Shown: positions 6,902-15,743, numbered from the stretch's first letter. The stretch is 26,968 bases of DNA from RGIG1959 sp964564305 (GCA_964564305.1 CAZMAM010000021.1:1-26968), one strand, 5' to 3'. The notes: generated from the sequence alone by a model not told the origin. Made by a program: numbers and translations.

Positions 6902-8614
6902 ATGCAGGTCGGTGAAATATGGGCGCTGTGGCGCGAAAAAGCAACGGAGGACAGAGATCTTTCCGAGGAACTTGCCGCCATTCAGGGTAAGGACGAGGAA
7001 ATCCGCGAACGCTTTTACCGTGACCTTGCTTTCGGTACCGGGGGATTGCGCGGAATTATCGGAGCGGGCACCAATCGCATGAATATCTACACGGTACGCC
7101 GTGCCACCCAAGGGCTGGCGGATTATCTGAATGCCCGGTATGCACATGCAAAGGTCGCCATTTCGTTTGATTCTCGAATCAAATCGGATTTGTTCGCCGA
7201 AGAGGCGGCCAAAACGCTGGCCGCAAACGGCGTTGCGGTTTATCTTTTTGACCGGCTCGAACCTACTCCGGTGCTCTCGTTCACGGTTCGGCGGCTTTCC
7301 TGCCAAGCGGGCATTATGGTGACCGCTTCGCACAATCCCGCGCAGTATAACGGGTACAAGTGCTACGGGCCGGACGGATGCCAGATGACCGATCATGACG
7401 CCTCCGAGGTTACCGCGTGCATAGAAGCGCTGGATATTTTTGAGGACGTCAAAACGGTTTCGGGAGAAAAGGCAAGGGAACAGGGCTTGCTTATGCCGGT
7501 GCCGGAAACGGTGCTGGAGGAATATTATGTCTGTGTGACCGCGCAGCAGGTGCATCCGGGCGTATGCTCCGAAGCGGGGCTGTCGGTTATCTATACCCCG
7601 CTCAACGGAACCGGGAATATACCCGTGCGCACGGTGCTCTCCCGCACCGGAGTAAAAGACCTGACCGTGGTGCCGCAGCAGGAATTGCCCGACGGCCGGT
7701 TTCCCACCGATCCGTATCCCAATCCGGAAATCCGGGAAGCGTTCACCCTGGCGATGGATTTGGCAAAAGACCATCCCGCCGATTTGCTTCTCGCAACGGA
7801 CCCGGATTGCGACCGGGTGGGTATCGCGGTGAAAAACGGCGGGGAATATACTTTAATGACGGGCAACGAAGTCGGTTGTCTGTTGCTGGATTATCTTTTG
7901 CGCGAGCGCGAAAAGAACGGGTCTTTACCTGGACATCCGGTCGCGGTCAAAACCATTGTGACGTCCGGTCTCGCCGGCACCATCGCGAAATCGTACGGCT
8001 GCGAGATGATTGAGGTGCTTACCGGGTTTAAGTATATCGGCGAGCAGATTGGCTTGCTGGAAGCGGCCGGAGAAGAAAACCGTTTTGTTATGGGTTTTGA
8101 AGAGAGTTACGGGTATCTTGCCGGAACTTATGTGCGCGACAAAGACGCGGTGGTCGCCTCTATGCTGATTTGCGAAATGACGGCGTTTTATAAATCGCAG
8201 GGCAAGAGCCTTACGGATGTTTTGGAAGAACTGTACCGCGTGCACGGCGTATACCGTCACCGCCTGCTCAATCAGGCGTTTGAGGGAGAGCAGGGCATAG
8301 TGGCGATGAATGCCATTATGCAGGCCTTGCGCACCGATCCGCCAAAGGAGATAGCGGGGCTTTCGGTTGTTTCCTTTTCCGATTATCTCAGCGGCCGGTC
8401 CGTCGATACCCGCACCGGGGAAGAGACGGTTCTCTCTCTTCCGAAATCCAATGTGCTTTCTTTCGGGCTTGCGGGAAACGCGGGGCTCATTATCCGCCCG
8501 TCCGGAACCGAACCGAAGATAAAAGTCTATGTCACCGCGACGGGAACCAATGCCGCTTTGGCGGATGAATCGGTGCAAAATCTGTTCACGGCGGCAAAGG
8601 CGCTGCTTTCGTGA
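6902..8614 (+). CDS. phosphoglucomutase/phosphomannomutase (alpha-D-phosphohexomutase family)
   Basis: The protein interconverts hexose 1- and 6-phosphates through a phosphoserine, linking glycolysis to glycan precursors. All four family signatures are visible: the active-site Ser143 in VTASHNPAQYNG, the metal loop DPDCDRVG (near residue 300), the sugar-recognition segment GFEESYGYL (near 398), and the phosphate-binding RPSGTEPKIK near the C-terminus. The length of 570 residues fits the long Firmicute PgcA-type enzymes. The ATG at 6902 has GGGAGG 7 bases upstream; a GTG at 6884 overlaps that ribosome site and was rejected. The sugar preference cannot be read from sequence alone. nadB follows after only 10 bases. 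Confidence 0.94.
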   Translation: MQVGEIWALWREKATEDRDLSEELAAIQGKDEEIRERFYRDLAFGTGGLRGIIGAGTNRMNIYTVRRATQGLADYLNARYAHAKVAISFDSRIKSDLFAEEAAKTLAANGVAVYLFDRLEPTPVLSFTVRRLSCQAGIMVTASHNPAQYNGYKCYGPDGCQMTDHDASEVTACIEALDIFEDVKTVSGEKAREQGLLMPVPETVLEEYYVCVTAQQVHPGVCSEAGLSVIYTPLNGTGNIPVRTVLSRTGVKDLTVVPQQELPDGRFPTDPYPNPEIREAFTLAMDLAKDHPADLLLATDPDCDRVGIAVKNGGEYTLMTGNEVGCLLLDYLLREREKNGSLPGHPVAVKTIVTSGLAGTIAKSYGCEMIEVLTGFKYIGEQIGLLEAAGEENRFVMGFEESYGYLAGTYVRDKDAVVASMLICEMTAFYKSQGKSLTDVLEELYRVHGVYRHRLLNQAFEGEQGIVAMNAIMQALRTDPPKEIAGLSVVSFSDYLSGRSVDTRTGEETVLSLPKSNVLSFGLAGNAGLIIRPSGTEPKIKVYVTATGTNAALADESVQNLFTAAKALLS

Positions 8615-8624
8615 GGGATTTGTC

Positions 8625-10094
8625 ATGACGAATGAATACGATGTGCTGGTGGTCGGCAGCGGTATCGCGGGGCTTTACGCAGCGCTGAATTTTCAGCTGG
8701 ATGTGCGGGTGCTGGTGATTGCCAAGCGGGAGCAGACCCTGTGCAACAGCTATTTGGCGCAGGGCGGCGTGGCCGCGGTGGTGGATACCGAACACGACGA
8801 TTTTCGCCTGCATATTGCGGATACGCTGATTGCGGGCGGGTACCAGAACGATTTGCGCGCTTTACAGATACTGGTCACCGAAGGGCCTCAGGATGTCCTG
8901 CGGCTGATGAAGCACCTGGGGGTGGATTTCGACCGGGACGAACAAGGCGTGCAAATGACTTTGGAAGGCGGCCATTCCCGGCGCCGCATTTTGCATCACA
9001 AAGATTCCACCGGCAAGGAAATCACCGAAAAATTGCTTGCCGCCGTGCGGGAACTGCCGAATGTTACCCTGATGGAAAACACGCAGCTGTGTTCCCTCAC
9101 GCCCGTTGAGGGCGGCTTTTGGGCGCTGATGCTTCAGGGTGAGCAAACGCTGCAAATCGCGTGTTCCTATTGTTTGCTTTGCACCGGCGGCATCGGCCGG
9201 GTGTACAAATATACCACAAATTCCGCTATCTCCACCGGAGACGGCATTACGCTCGCATACGAATTGGGCGCGCGGATACGCAATCTGCATTTGGTTCAGT
9301 TTCATCCCACGGCATTTGCTGCCGAAACGGGAAGAGAGCGCTTTTTGATTTCGGAGGCGGTGCGCGGGGAAGGAGCGAAGCTCCTGAATGCCGCGGGGGA
9401 AGCCTTTATGACCCGCTACGATGGGCGCGGCGAGCTCGCTCCCCGGGATGTGGTTTCCCGCAGTATTTTGCGGGAGGCGGAGCGTCAGGGCAGCGAGGAA
9501 TTCACGCTGGATATCCGCTTTAAAGGGGAAGAATTTCTGAAAAACCGTTTCCCGATGATTTACGAGCGTTGTCTGGCGGAGGGTGTGGATATCACCAAAG
9601 ACCGCATTCCCGTTTTTCCCTGTCAGCATTACCTTATGGGCGGCATTGATGTGGGCCTGTTCAGCAATACGACGGTAGACCGCCTGTACGCGGCGGGGGA
9701 GTGCGCGCACACGGGCGTGCATGGGCTCAATCGGCTTGCGAGCAATTCGCTTTTGGAGGCGCTGGTTTTTTCCCGCCGGGCGACATACGATATCGGACGG
9801 CGAATGCGGCACGAACAGAGCGGGGTCACTTCTCCTCCCCCCGCGGTGGTGTCCGGCGGAAAGCCTCTGCTCGGCGGAATGCGCACCCGTATCCGCGGTA
9901 TTATGCAAAAAGCGTGGTTCGTTGTTCCCGATTATGCCGCCGCCCGGGAGGGGCTTTCGGTGGCAAACGAAATGCTGCACGATTTATGTGTGGGCGGATA
10001 TGCGCTGACAGCCGATTTTCTGGAAACCAAGAGCCTTGCCACGGTGTGCAAAATCATGATGACGGAGCTTTTGGAGGAGGCGCCGCATGACTGA
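8625..10094 (+). CDS. nadB: L-aspartate oxidase
   Basis: NadB oxidises L-aspartate to iminoaspartate with FAD, the first step of de novo NAD synthesis. The 489-residue protein has the dinucleotide fold VVGSGIAGLYAAL at its start, then NSYLAQGGVAAV, HHKDSTGKEI, LCTGGIGRVYKYTTNS, VQFHPTAF, SEAVRGEGAKL, LAPRDVVSRSI and HYLMGGIDV. These separate it from succinate dehydrogenase flavoproteins in its detail, although the fold is shared. The C-terminal helical domain is somewhat short compared with E. coli NadB. nadA and nadC, its usual neighbours, are absent here. It is in an apparent operon with the mutase before it and overlaps the next gene by 8 bases. Confidence 0.92.
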   Translation: MTNEYDVLVVGSGIAGLYAALNFQLDVRVLVIAKREQTLCNSYLAQGGVAAVVDTEHDDFRLHIADTLIAGGYQNDLRALQILVTEGPQDVLRLMKHLGVDFDRDEQGVQMTLEGGHSRRRILHHKDSTGKEITEKLLAAVRELPNVTLMENTQLCSLTPVEGGFWALMLQGEQTLQIACSYCLLCTGGIGRVYKYTTNSAISTGDGITLAYELGARIRNLHLVQFHPTAFAAETGRERFLISEAVRGEGAKLLNAAGEAFMTRYDGRGELAPRDVVSRSILREAERQGSEEFTLDIRFKGEEFLKNRFPMIYERCLAEGVDITKDRIPVFPCQHYLMGGIDVGLFSNTTVDRLYAAGECAHTGVHGLNRLASNSLLEALVFSRRATYDIGRRMRHEQSGVTSPPPAVVSGGKPLLGGMRTRIRGIMQKAWFVVPDYAAAREGLSVANEMLHDLCVGGYALTADFLETKSLATVCKIMMTELLEEAPHD

Positions 10095-10989
10095 ACGAAA
10101 ACGCAGGATTTCCCCCGTAACGCTGGTCGTGGTGGCGGTCATCATCGTACTGGCGGTGGTGGGTACCCGCTTTCTTCCCGGTCAGCCGCAGCAGGCGGCG
10201 GATCCGGATCATCCCCTGTCTTTGCAGATGCTCGATGTCGGAAACGCCGATTGCCTGTTGCTGCGCCAGGGGGAGCACTTTATGCTGATCGATGCCGGTG
10301 AGGCGGATACCGCTGATGAAGTGGTTTCCGCTTTGCGTGAGCAGGGGGTACAGCGCCTTGAGATGGTGATTGCCACACATCCCCACGCCGACCATATCGG
10401 CGGCATGGCCACGGTCATTCAGGCGTTTCCCATCGACCGGTTTATTCTGCAGCCGGTTCCGGAATCGCTCACACCCACATCCGCCGCATACCGCCGGATG
10501 CTCGATGCGCTGGAGGAAAAAACGGAAATTGATATTACGGACGCCACCGAGGGCGGAACTTTTGCGCTGGGCGAAGCGCAGGTCACCGTCTTCCCGCTGC
10601 TGGATGAATACGAGGATTTAAACAATTATTCCGTTGTTACCCGCGTAACCTACGGGGATTGCGCCTTTTTACTGATGGGAGATGCGGAAGAACCGGTGGA
10701 AAAAGCGATTCTCGCCTCCGGCAGGAGTGTTGCCGCCAATGTCCTTAAAGTGGGCCATCACGGATCCTCCACCTCTTCTTCTTCGGAATTTCTCCGCGCC
10801 GTTCATCCCGAGGTGGCTTTAATTCCCTGCGGAGCCGGAAACGCGTACGGCCATCCGCACGAAACCACCGTGGAAAAATTGCAGGATGTGGGGGCCGAAA
10901 TTCACCGAAGCGATATCAACGGCGACGTCGCCGTTTCCACCGATGGCTCCCGGCTGATTGTTGCCGATGAAAATAAACAGGACGAATAA
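10087..10989 (+). CDS. membrane-anchored ComEC-like MBL-fold hydrolase
   Basis: The 300-residue protein has a basic N-terminus and one hydrophobic segment (about residues 11-30), then a metallo-beta-lactamase fold. It is most like the free-standing C-terminal domain of ComEC/Rec2. The metal motif is HPHADHIGG (residues 98-106), preceded by MLDVGNADCLLL and LIDAGE; later come LLMGDAE and KVGHHGSSTSSS, which are typical of ComEC-type proteins. The catalytic domain would lie outside the membrane by inference. There is no ComEC channel domain, so a direct role in DNA uptake is not shown; a phosphodiesterase or nuclease activity is possible. It overlaps nadB by 8 bases and ends the operon. Confidence 0.88.
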   Translation: MTERKRRISPVTLVVVAVIIVLAVVGTRFLPGQPQQAADPDHPLSLQMLDVGNADCLLLRQGEHFMLIDAGEADTADEVVSALREQGVQRLEMVIATHPHADHIGGMATVIQAFPIDRFILQPVPESLTPTSAAYRRMLDALEEKTEIDITDATEGGTFALGEAQVTVFPLLDEYEDLNNYSVVTRVTYGDCAFLLMGDAEEPVEKAILASGRSVAANVLKVGHHGSSTSSSSEFLRAVHPEVALIPCGAGNAYGHPHETTVEKLQDVGAEIHRSDINGDVAVSTDGSRLIVADENKQDE

Positions 10990-11098
10990 AGCCCATACGC
11001 CATATATTTTCTACCGCGCCACTCGGGGCGTTTATGACGTCTGGGCCGGTGCCTGAAACAAACATACCCGGGTTCAGCTCGAAACGGTTCGGTGCGCG

Positions 11099-11136
11099 AA
11101 AATCTCCCGCCGCAAAATATCGCGGCGGGAGATTTT
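11099..11136. terminator. perfect 15-bp bidirectional terminator hairpin
   Basis: The arms AAAATCTCCCGCCGC (11099-11113) and GCGGCGGGAGATTTT (11122-11136) pair perfectly around an 8-base loop. Each strand ends in TTTT. It lies between convergent genes and can stop both. The surrounding 10990-11213 holds nothing else I can support. Confidence 0.85.
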
Positions 11137-11213
11137 CATGCCATTAGGGCTTTTGCGGGCGTGTGCGCGTTTTTTGTTTTGCGGGGCGTGCAGCAATGCA
11201 GCAAAAAGGGTTT

Positions 11214-13562
11214 TTACGCGCCGCCTTTTAGAATTAGTTTTTTAATCAGCTTATACAGCGCCCAGTCGGTTGCCAAGGTCACAACGGCCAATGCGGCAAA
11301 CAGCAAAAGCGTGGGCAGGGAGGGCAGCACAAACACGCCTTCAGGCAGGAAGCTGAAAATTTCCGTCAGCTTGGGGAACACTAAGGCGAGCAGGATTTGG
11401 AATACATAAAAGCACACGGTCATCGTCAGCCACAGTACCCGACGCAAATGCGTGAACGGCTGGCAGACCCGGTGCAGTTGTACCAGCCAGACAAATCCGG
11501 TAATGTACACCATAAGGGTTTCGGTTTGGGCCGGATCCAGGCCCGCTAAGGGAGCGAGCCAAAGCTCGACCGCCACCGCGAAGGCCGCTATCAGAATGCC
11601 GCTGGGCAGAGCATTGGTCATCACCGTGCGCAGAAAATCGTCCCTGACCCGGTCTCGGCACGGCTCCAATGTCAGCAGAAATCCCGGTAAGGATTCCGCG
11701 AACAGACCGATTAAGCTCAACTGAATCGGTTCAAAGGGATAACTCATCGGCAGGAAGATGGCGCACAGCGCGATGAGAAAGGACATCACCGTTTTGACCA
11801 GGAAGAGCGAAGCGGTTCGCGTAATGCTGTTGACAACCCGCCGGCCCTCCATCACCACATCCGGAAGAGACGAAAAATCCGAATTCATCAAAACAACCTG
11901 CGCGACCTGTCTTGCGGCGTCGCTTCCGGACGCCACGGCAACCGAGCAATCCGCCTCTTTCAGCGCGGGTACGTCGTTTACGCCGTCCCCGGTCATGGCA
12001 ACGACATGCCCCGCTTCTTTCAGCGCGCAAACCAGTTTCTTTTTTTGCGCCGGAAGAACCCTTCCGAAAACCGTGTACCGCTGTGCCGCCGCGGCCAGTT
12101 CGTCATCGGTTTTCAGTGTGGAGGCGTCCACGGCTCTGTCCGCGTTTGGAACCCCGGCTCTTTCGGCCAGGGCGGAAACGGTCTGCGGGTGATCGCCGGA
12201 GATGACTTTCAGGGTGACGCCCTCGTTTTGGAAAAATTGTAAAATCTCCGTGGCGTTCTCCCGCACGGGATCCTCCAGAACTAAAAGCGCCAAGGGCAGC
12301 AGCGCCTCTTTGGCCGTTTCTGGGTCGGGGGATTCGCCGTATGCCGCCAGTAGCAGGCGTTTGCCTTCCCGCTGGGCCTTTTGGGCGTCTTCGGGCAGCG
12401 GCATTTGCGGCAAAAGCCTGTCGCAGGCGCCGAAAAATACCGATCCCACCCCTTCAAATCCTACCGCGCTCCATTTTCTCGCGGAGGAAAACGGGATTCG
12501 CGCCGCCGCATTCAGGGTGAGGGGCGCCACATCGCGAAAATAATTTTTCACCGCCAAAGCTGTGGCGTTTTCATCTCCCACCGCCTCGATCGCCGTGCGC
12601 AGCAAAGCGTTGACCCGCTCGTCTTCGTGCAGCGAAATGAGAGAAGTGACCGCCATCTCGCCTTTGGTGATGGTTCCGGTTTTATCCAGACACAGCGTGT
12701 CCACCCGAGAGAGCGTTTCAATGCAGGAAAGTTCCCGCACCAGCGTTTTCCGCTTGGCCAGCCGCAGCACGCCGACAATCAGCGCAACGGTGGTGAGCAG
12801 CACCAGGCCCTGCGGCATCATCCCGATAAGCGCCGCAGAGGTGGAGGTGACGGAATCCACCAAGGGAACCGCGCGGGTATAATCCCGCCACACCAAAAGC
12901 GCCCCGAACGGAAGAATAAACAGCCCGGTAAAATGAATAATCCGGTTAATATCCGCCATCAGGCGGGAAGGAACCCGCCGGTACTTTTTCGCTTCTTTGG
13001 TGATTTTCGCGACATAATTGTCTTCCCCGACGTGTTCCGCTATGCCGGTACAGGAGCCGCTCACCAGATAGCTGCCGGAAAGCAGGTGATCCCCGGCCCG
13101 CTTGACGATTGGGTCCGCTTCTCCCGTAAGGAGCGATTCGTTGACTTCCGCTTCTCCTTCGGTGACCAGTGTGTCCACCGCGACCTGATCGCCCAGCGAA
13201 TAGCGCACACAGTCGTCCAGAACCAGCTCCGAAACCGGGATTTCGCGTTCTTCGCCGTCCCGGATTACTTTGGCTTTCGCCGCCGCGAGCAGCGAGAGTT
13301 TCTCTAATGTTGCCTTGGCCCGCAGTTCCTGAATGATACCGGCGAGCGTGTTGACTATCGCCACACCCAAAAACATGAGATTGTGGTAAGAACCGACCGC
13401 GATAAGCGCCAAAGCGATGATGAGATTAAAGAGATTAAAGAAGGTGCAGATATTGTCGTAGAGAATTCGGGGTATCGGCTTGGCGACCGTTGTTTTCGCC
13501 GTGTTGACCTTCCCCTCGCGACGGCGGATGCGCACTTCCTCCGCCGTTAAGCCACGAGACAT
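11214..13562 (-). CDS. CtpE-like cation-transporting P-type ATPase
   Basis: A P-type ATPase of 782 residues with the phosphorylation motif DKTGT (residues 293-297), actuator motif LTGEADP (145-151), SGDHP (455-459) and TGDGVND (524-530). The membrane segment before the phosphorylation site reads MMPQGLVLL instead of the PEGL of most Ca/Mg pumps. Together with LTGEADP and the early VNTLAGIIQELRAK segment this resembles mycobacterial CtpE, a calcium-uptake ATPase. There is no heavy-metal binding domain at the N-terminus, and about six C-terminal hydrophobic segments follow the ATPase core. Calcium is the best guess for the ion by family resemblance, not proof. GGGAGG precedes the ATG. It follows the Cys-rich gene by 14 bases in one operon. 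Confidence 0.9.
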   Translation of the reverse strand: MSRGLTAEEVRIRRREGKVNTAKTTVAKPIPRILYDNICTFFNLFNLIIALALIAVGSYHNLMFLGVAIVNTLAGIIQELRAKATLEKLSLLAAAKAKVIRDGEEREIPVSELVLDDCVRYSLGDQVAVDTLVTEGEAEVNESLLTGEADPIVKRAGDHLLSGSYLVSGSCTGIAEHVGEDNYVAKITKEAKKYRRVPSRLMADINRIIHFTGLFILPFGALLVWRDYTRAVPLVDSVTSTSAALIGMMPQGLVLLTTVALIVGVLRLAKRKTLVRELSCIETLSRVDTLCLDKTGTITKGEMAVTSLISLHEDERVNALLRTAIEAVGDENATALAVKNYFRDVAPLTLNAAARIPFSSARKWSAVGFEGVGSVFFGACDRLLPQMPLPEDAQKAQREGKRLLLAAYGESPDPETAKEALLPLALLVLEDPVRENATEILQFFQNEGVTLKVISGDHPQTVSALAERAGVPNADRAVDASTLKTDDELAAAAQRYTVFGRVLPAQKKKLVCALKEAGHVVAMTGDGVNDVPALKEADCSVAVASGSDAARQVAQVVLMNSDFSSLPDVVMEGRRVVNSITRTASLFLVKTVMSFLIALCAIFLPMSYPFEPIQLSLIGLFAESLPGFLLTLEPCRDRVRDDFLRTVMTNALPSGILIAAFAVAVELWLAPLAGLDPAQTETLMVYITGFVWLVQLHRVCQPFTHLRRVLWLTMTVCFYVFQILLALVFPKLTEIFSFLPEGVFVLPSLPTLLLFAALAVVTLATDWALYKLIKKLILKGGA

Positions 13563-13576
13563 GGGGTTTCCTCCCG

Positions 13577-13978
13577 TTATTCCGCCGAGGTGATTTCAAG
13601 CGGTAAAATTCTGGTGCCTTCGGCATTTGTGCTGTCTTCGGAACAGACGGAGCAGAGCGGCCGGTCATCCTTCCATTTTACCGGGAGCGTCAGCTTGCGC
13701 CGCTCGGCAATGCACGCGCGCTGTACCCGCCCGAAGATTTGCACATGGGAACAGCCGCATCTCGCCGCCGGAACCGGGGCAAGGCGGCACGGTTCTTTCC
13801 CGCACATCTGCCGATACAGGCGCGGGCAGAAGAGCAGCTCGTTCATTTTTAAAGGATCCGGCGGGTTGACGTACGCATCCTCAATCAGGGAAAGTGAGCA
13901 AATGCCGTGATTCATGTAATAGCAGTTTTCCCGGGTCAGTTGAATGACCGCTTCCACCGCTTCGGTTTTACCCGCCAT
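13577..13978 (-). CDS. uncharacterised cysteine-rich protein
   Basis: A 133-residue protein that I do not recognise. It has ten cysteines, among them a pair eight apart (NCYYMNHGIC), FC, MC and PC in quick succession, RCGC and a final CSVC. This spacing suggests a zinc- or iron-sulfur-binding fold, but no known pattern fits. There is no signal peptide or membrane segment. The start at 13978 has AAAGGATG upstream. It is the first gene of the operon with the P-type ATPase, 14 bases away, and is read from the divergent promoter at 14083-14111. A link to metal sensing or handling for the pump is inference from the context. Confidence 0.75.
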   Translation of the reverse strand: MAGKTEAVEAVIQLTRENCYYMNHGICSLSLIEDAYVNPPDPLKMNELLFCPRLYRQMCGKEPCRLAPVPAARCGCSHVQIFGRVQRACIAERRKLTLPVKWKDDRPLCSVCSEDSTNAEGTRILPLEITSAE

Positions 13979-14043
13979 AGCCGCTCATCCTTTCGTTTCG
14001 GGCAACCTATGCCGAACGCCGGGCGCTTTTGACGCTTTTGGGT

Positions 14044-14071
14044 ATGCCCCGGCGCGGGCATGGCTTTTTTT
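14044..14071 (+). terminator. terminator-like hairpin without a plus-strand gene
   Basis: ATGCCC (14044-14049) and GGGCAT (14056-14061) form a short stem followed by seven Ts (14065-14071) on the plus strand. No plus-strand gene lies upstream. On the minus strand it falls within the leader of the Cys-rich gene operon. It could stop antisense transcription, end a small RNA, or be a leader structure. Confidence 0.4.
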
Positions 14072-14082
14072 AGTTTATCCCT

Positions 14083-14111
14083 ATTTTACACCTCTTTTTT
14101 CCAAATAACAA
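14083..14111 (-). promoter_or_regulatory. divergent promoter, minus-strand arm (Cys-rich gene and ATPase)
   Basis: On the minus strand TTGTTA (14111-14106) and TAAAAT (14088-14083) are separated by 17 bases, with TG just before the -10. The leader to the start at 13978 is about 100 bases. The -35 box lies three bases from the -35 box of the opposite promoter. Confidence 0.65.
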
Positions 14112-14114
14112 GAC

Positions 14115-14143
14115 TTGCTTTTTTGGCCGGAAAGTGGTATCCT
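14115..14143 (+). promoter_or_regulatory. divergent promoter, plus-strand arm (DUF308 gene)
   Basis: TTGCTT (14115-14120) and TATCCT (14138-14143) are separated by 17 bases. A perfect 7-bp inverted repeat, GCTTCGC/GCGAAGC with a 5-base loop, follows at 14162-14180 in the leader. It could be an operator or an RNA hairpin. Confidence 0.55.
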
Positions 14144-14216
14144 TCATTCGGGATATTGTGCGCTTCGCGAATGGCGAAGCTGCCTGAAGAATATACAAGC
14201 AAAAGGAGGGGGCAGT

Positions 14217-14756
14217 ATGCTCAAACAATGGAAACGCGGAAGCCTTGCGGAGGCGATGCTCACTTTGCTTGCGGGCATCCTGGTTCTGGCTTTTCCGCAG
14301 CAGACCCGCGCAATCATGTGCGCCGTGCTTGCCGTGGCGGTGATTGTGTTCGGTTTGTACCGCATTATCGTTTATTTTCGCACTCCGGTGGGCCAGCCGT
14401 CGGGTTACGGGCTGGCATTCGGGCTTTGTCTGCTTGCGGCGGGAATATGCGCTTTTATTTGGCGGGATGAAGTGGTGGGGTTCCTTTCTGCCGTGCTCGC
14501 CCTGGCGATACTGGTTCAGGGCGCCGCCGCCGTGCAAAGCGCCGTGGATTTGCTTCGGATTCATCAGCCCGGGTGGTGGTGCATGCTGCTGCTTGCCGCC
14601 ATCGATATCGGGTTTGGCATTGCTGTTCTCGCCTATTACGAACAGGGCTTTGTGTGGATGCTGGTCGGAATCGGCATGATTACCAGCGCCGTTTTGCGCA
14701 CGGCCGCCACCATATGGATTGGAAGAGGGTCCCGAGAACGAGAAGGCGAGGAATAA
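14217..14756 (+). CDS. HdeD/DUF308-family membrane protein
   Basis: A 179-residue integral membrane protein with about six hydrophobic helices in pairs, for example AMLTLLAGILVLAFPQQT, IMCAVLAVAVIVFGLYRI and LAFGLCLLAAGICAFI. The repeated pattern of a helix, a short turn containing FP or WR, and a further helix is that of the HdeD/DUF308 family, which is linked with acid or envelope stress in some bacteria. The actual function is unknown. The ATG at 14217 has a strong AGGAGGGGG site upstream; earlier in-frame codons to 14115 overlap the promoter. It is divergent from the Cys-rich/ATPase operon and appears monocistronic. Confidence 0.8.
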   Translation: MLKQWKRGSLAEAMLTLLAGILVLAFPQQTRAIMCAVLAVAVIVFGLYRIIVYFRTPVGQPSGYGLAFGLCLLAAGICAFIWRDEVVGFLSAVLALAILVQGAAAVQSAVDLLRIHQPGWWCMLLLAAIDIGFGIAVLAYYEQGFVWMLVGIGMITSAVLRTAATIWIGRGSREREGEE

Positions 14757-15041
14757 ACCCGGCGCCGAATGCTTTTATTCATCCCGGTTTTACGCCTGTG
14801 TTTTGTGCAAATCCTGTTCCTTGTTTGCGTGAAAATCGGAGCAAGATGTGTTATTATGGCCTGGGTTTGCCACCGATGAAGCGAAAGAGGGGCCTTTTGA
14901 AGGCTCCTTTTTTGCTTTTTCGGCAAGGCAGGAAAGGTTTATTTCGCAAAAAATATTGCGCCATGCGGCAAAAAAGAAGGAGCGGCGTCCTTTGAGAAAA
15001 GCGGCGGCCCGCAAGAAACATACCGGCAAAGGCGGTGGCAT
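14757..15041 (+). other. intergenic region before the restriction-like locus
   Basis: This stretch holds a terminator hairpin (14889-14913), a weak -10-like TATTAT (14852-14857) without a good -35, and two overlapping basic open frames. I consider the frames non-coding, because they run through the terminator and lack family features. The promoter of the three-gene locus could not be placed with confidence. Confidence 0.4.
14889..14913 (+). terminator. intrinsic terminator upstream of the restriction-like locus
   Basis: GGGGCCTT (14889-14896) and AAGGCTCC (14900-14907) pair with one G-T wobble around a 3-base loop, followed by six Ts. It probably ends the DUF308 transcript. If the locus is transcribed from 14852, it would act as an attenuator. 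Confidence 0.7.
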
Positions 15042-15743
15042 ATGACCGAGCAAATTAAATCCCGGCAGCGGGTAGCGGATCACGGGGAAGTGTTTACGGC
15101 CCCGCGCGAAGTGAACGCCATGCTCGATTTGGTGAAACAGGAAACGGAGCGCGTGGACAGCCGGTTTCTGGAGCCGGCCTGCGGCGACGGGAACTTTGTT
15201 GTGGAGATTTTGCGGCGCAAGCTGGCGGCCGCCAAAAAGCGCGCCACGCCCCCGCGCAAAAAGAGCCCCGATCCCCTTGAGTATGAGCGGCAGTCCGTGA
15301 TTGCTATAGCGAGCATTTACGGAATCGATTTGCTCTCGGACAACGTGCAGGCCTGCCGAAAAAGGCTTTACGATATCTGGAACGCGGAATACGAGGCGGT
15401 CTGCGGCAAAGAAACCGATGAAGCATGCCGAAAAGCCGTCCGGTTTATCCTGAGCCGCAACATTGTCTGCGGCAACGCGCTTACGATGATGCGCGTGGAC
15501 GGCCGGCAGCGCGACACCGAAGAACCCATCGTGTTTTCGGAGTGGACATTTCCCTTTAACGATACGCGGGTACAGCGAAAAGATTACTCCTTCGCGGAGC
15601 TTATGCGAAGCGCGGAGATTGAGGAGGGTGTTCGCAGCACCGGGCAGATGAACCTTTTGGCCAATGAGGACGGAGAAGTGGAGCCGACATTTTTGAAGCA
15701 AACCGTTTTCGATTACAGGAGGCCGCGCGATTATGGAGAATAA
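15042..15743 (+). CDS. DNA methyltransferase-like protein without NPPY motif
   Basis: The 233-residue protein has a SAM-binding motif I, FLEPACGDGNF (about residues 42-52), as in N6-adenine DNA methyltransferases. It has no (N/D)PP(Y/F) catalytic motif; where it would be expected the sequence reads PIVFSEWTFPFND. Its N-terminal GEVFTAPREVNAMLDL aligns with DEVFTPPEVANAMLDL of the next gene, so the two look like paralogues. This could be a regulatory or structural half of a heterodimeric methyltransferase, or a decayed copy; intact reading and tight coupling favour a used subunit. The ribosome site before 15042 is weak (AAAGGCGGTGG). It overlaps the next gene by 11 bases. Confidence 0.8.
   Translation: MTEQIKSRQRVADHGEVFTAPREVNAMLDLVKQETERVDSRFLEPACGDGNFVVEILRRKLAAAKKRATPPRKKSPDPLEYERQSVIAIASIYGIDLLSDNVQACRKRLYDIWNAEYEAVCGKETDEACRKAVRFILSRNIVCGNALTMMRVDGRQRDTEEPIVFSEWTFPFNDTRVQRKDYSFAELMRSAEIEEGVRSTGQMNLLANEDGEVEPTFLKQTVFDYRRPRDYGE

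Noticed and set aside
14848..15045. A 65-codon frame ending in an ATGA overlap with the first methyltransferase-like gene
   Set aside because: It begins with GTG without a clear ribosome site and runs through the terminator hairpin and T-tract, whose translation (KEGPFEGSFF) is a typical artefact; the basic tail shows no family feature.
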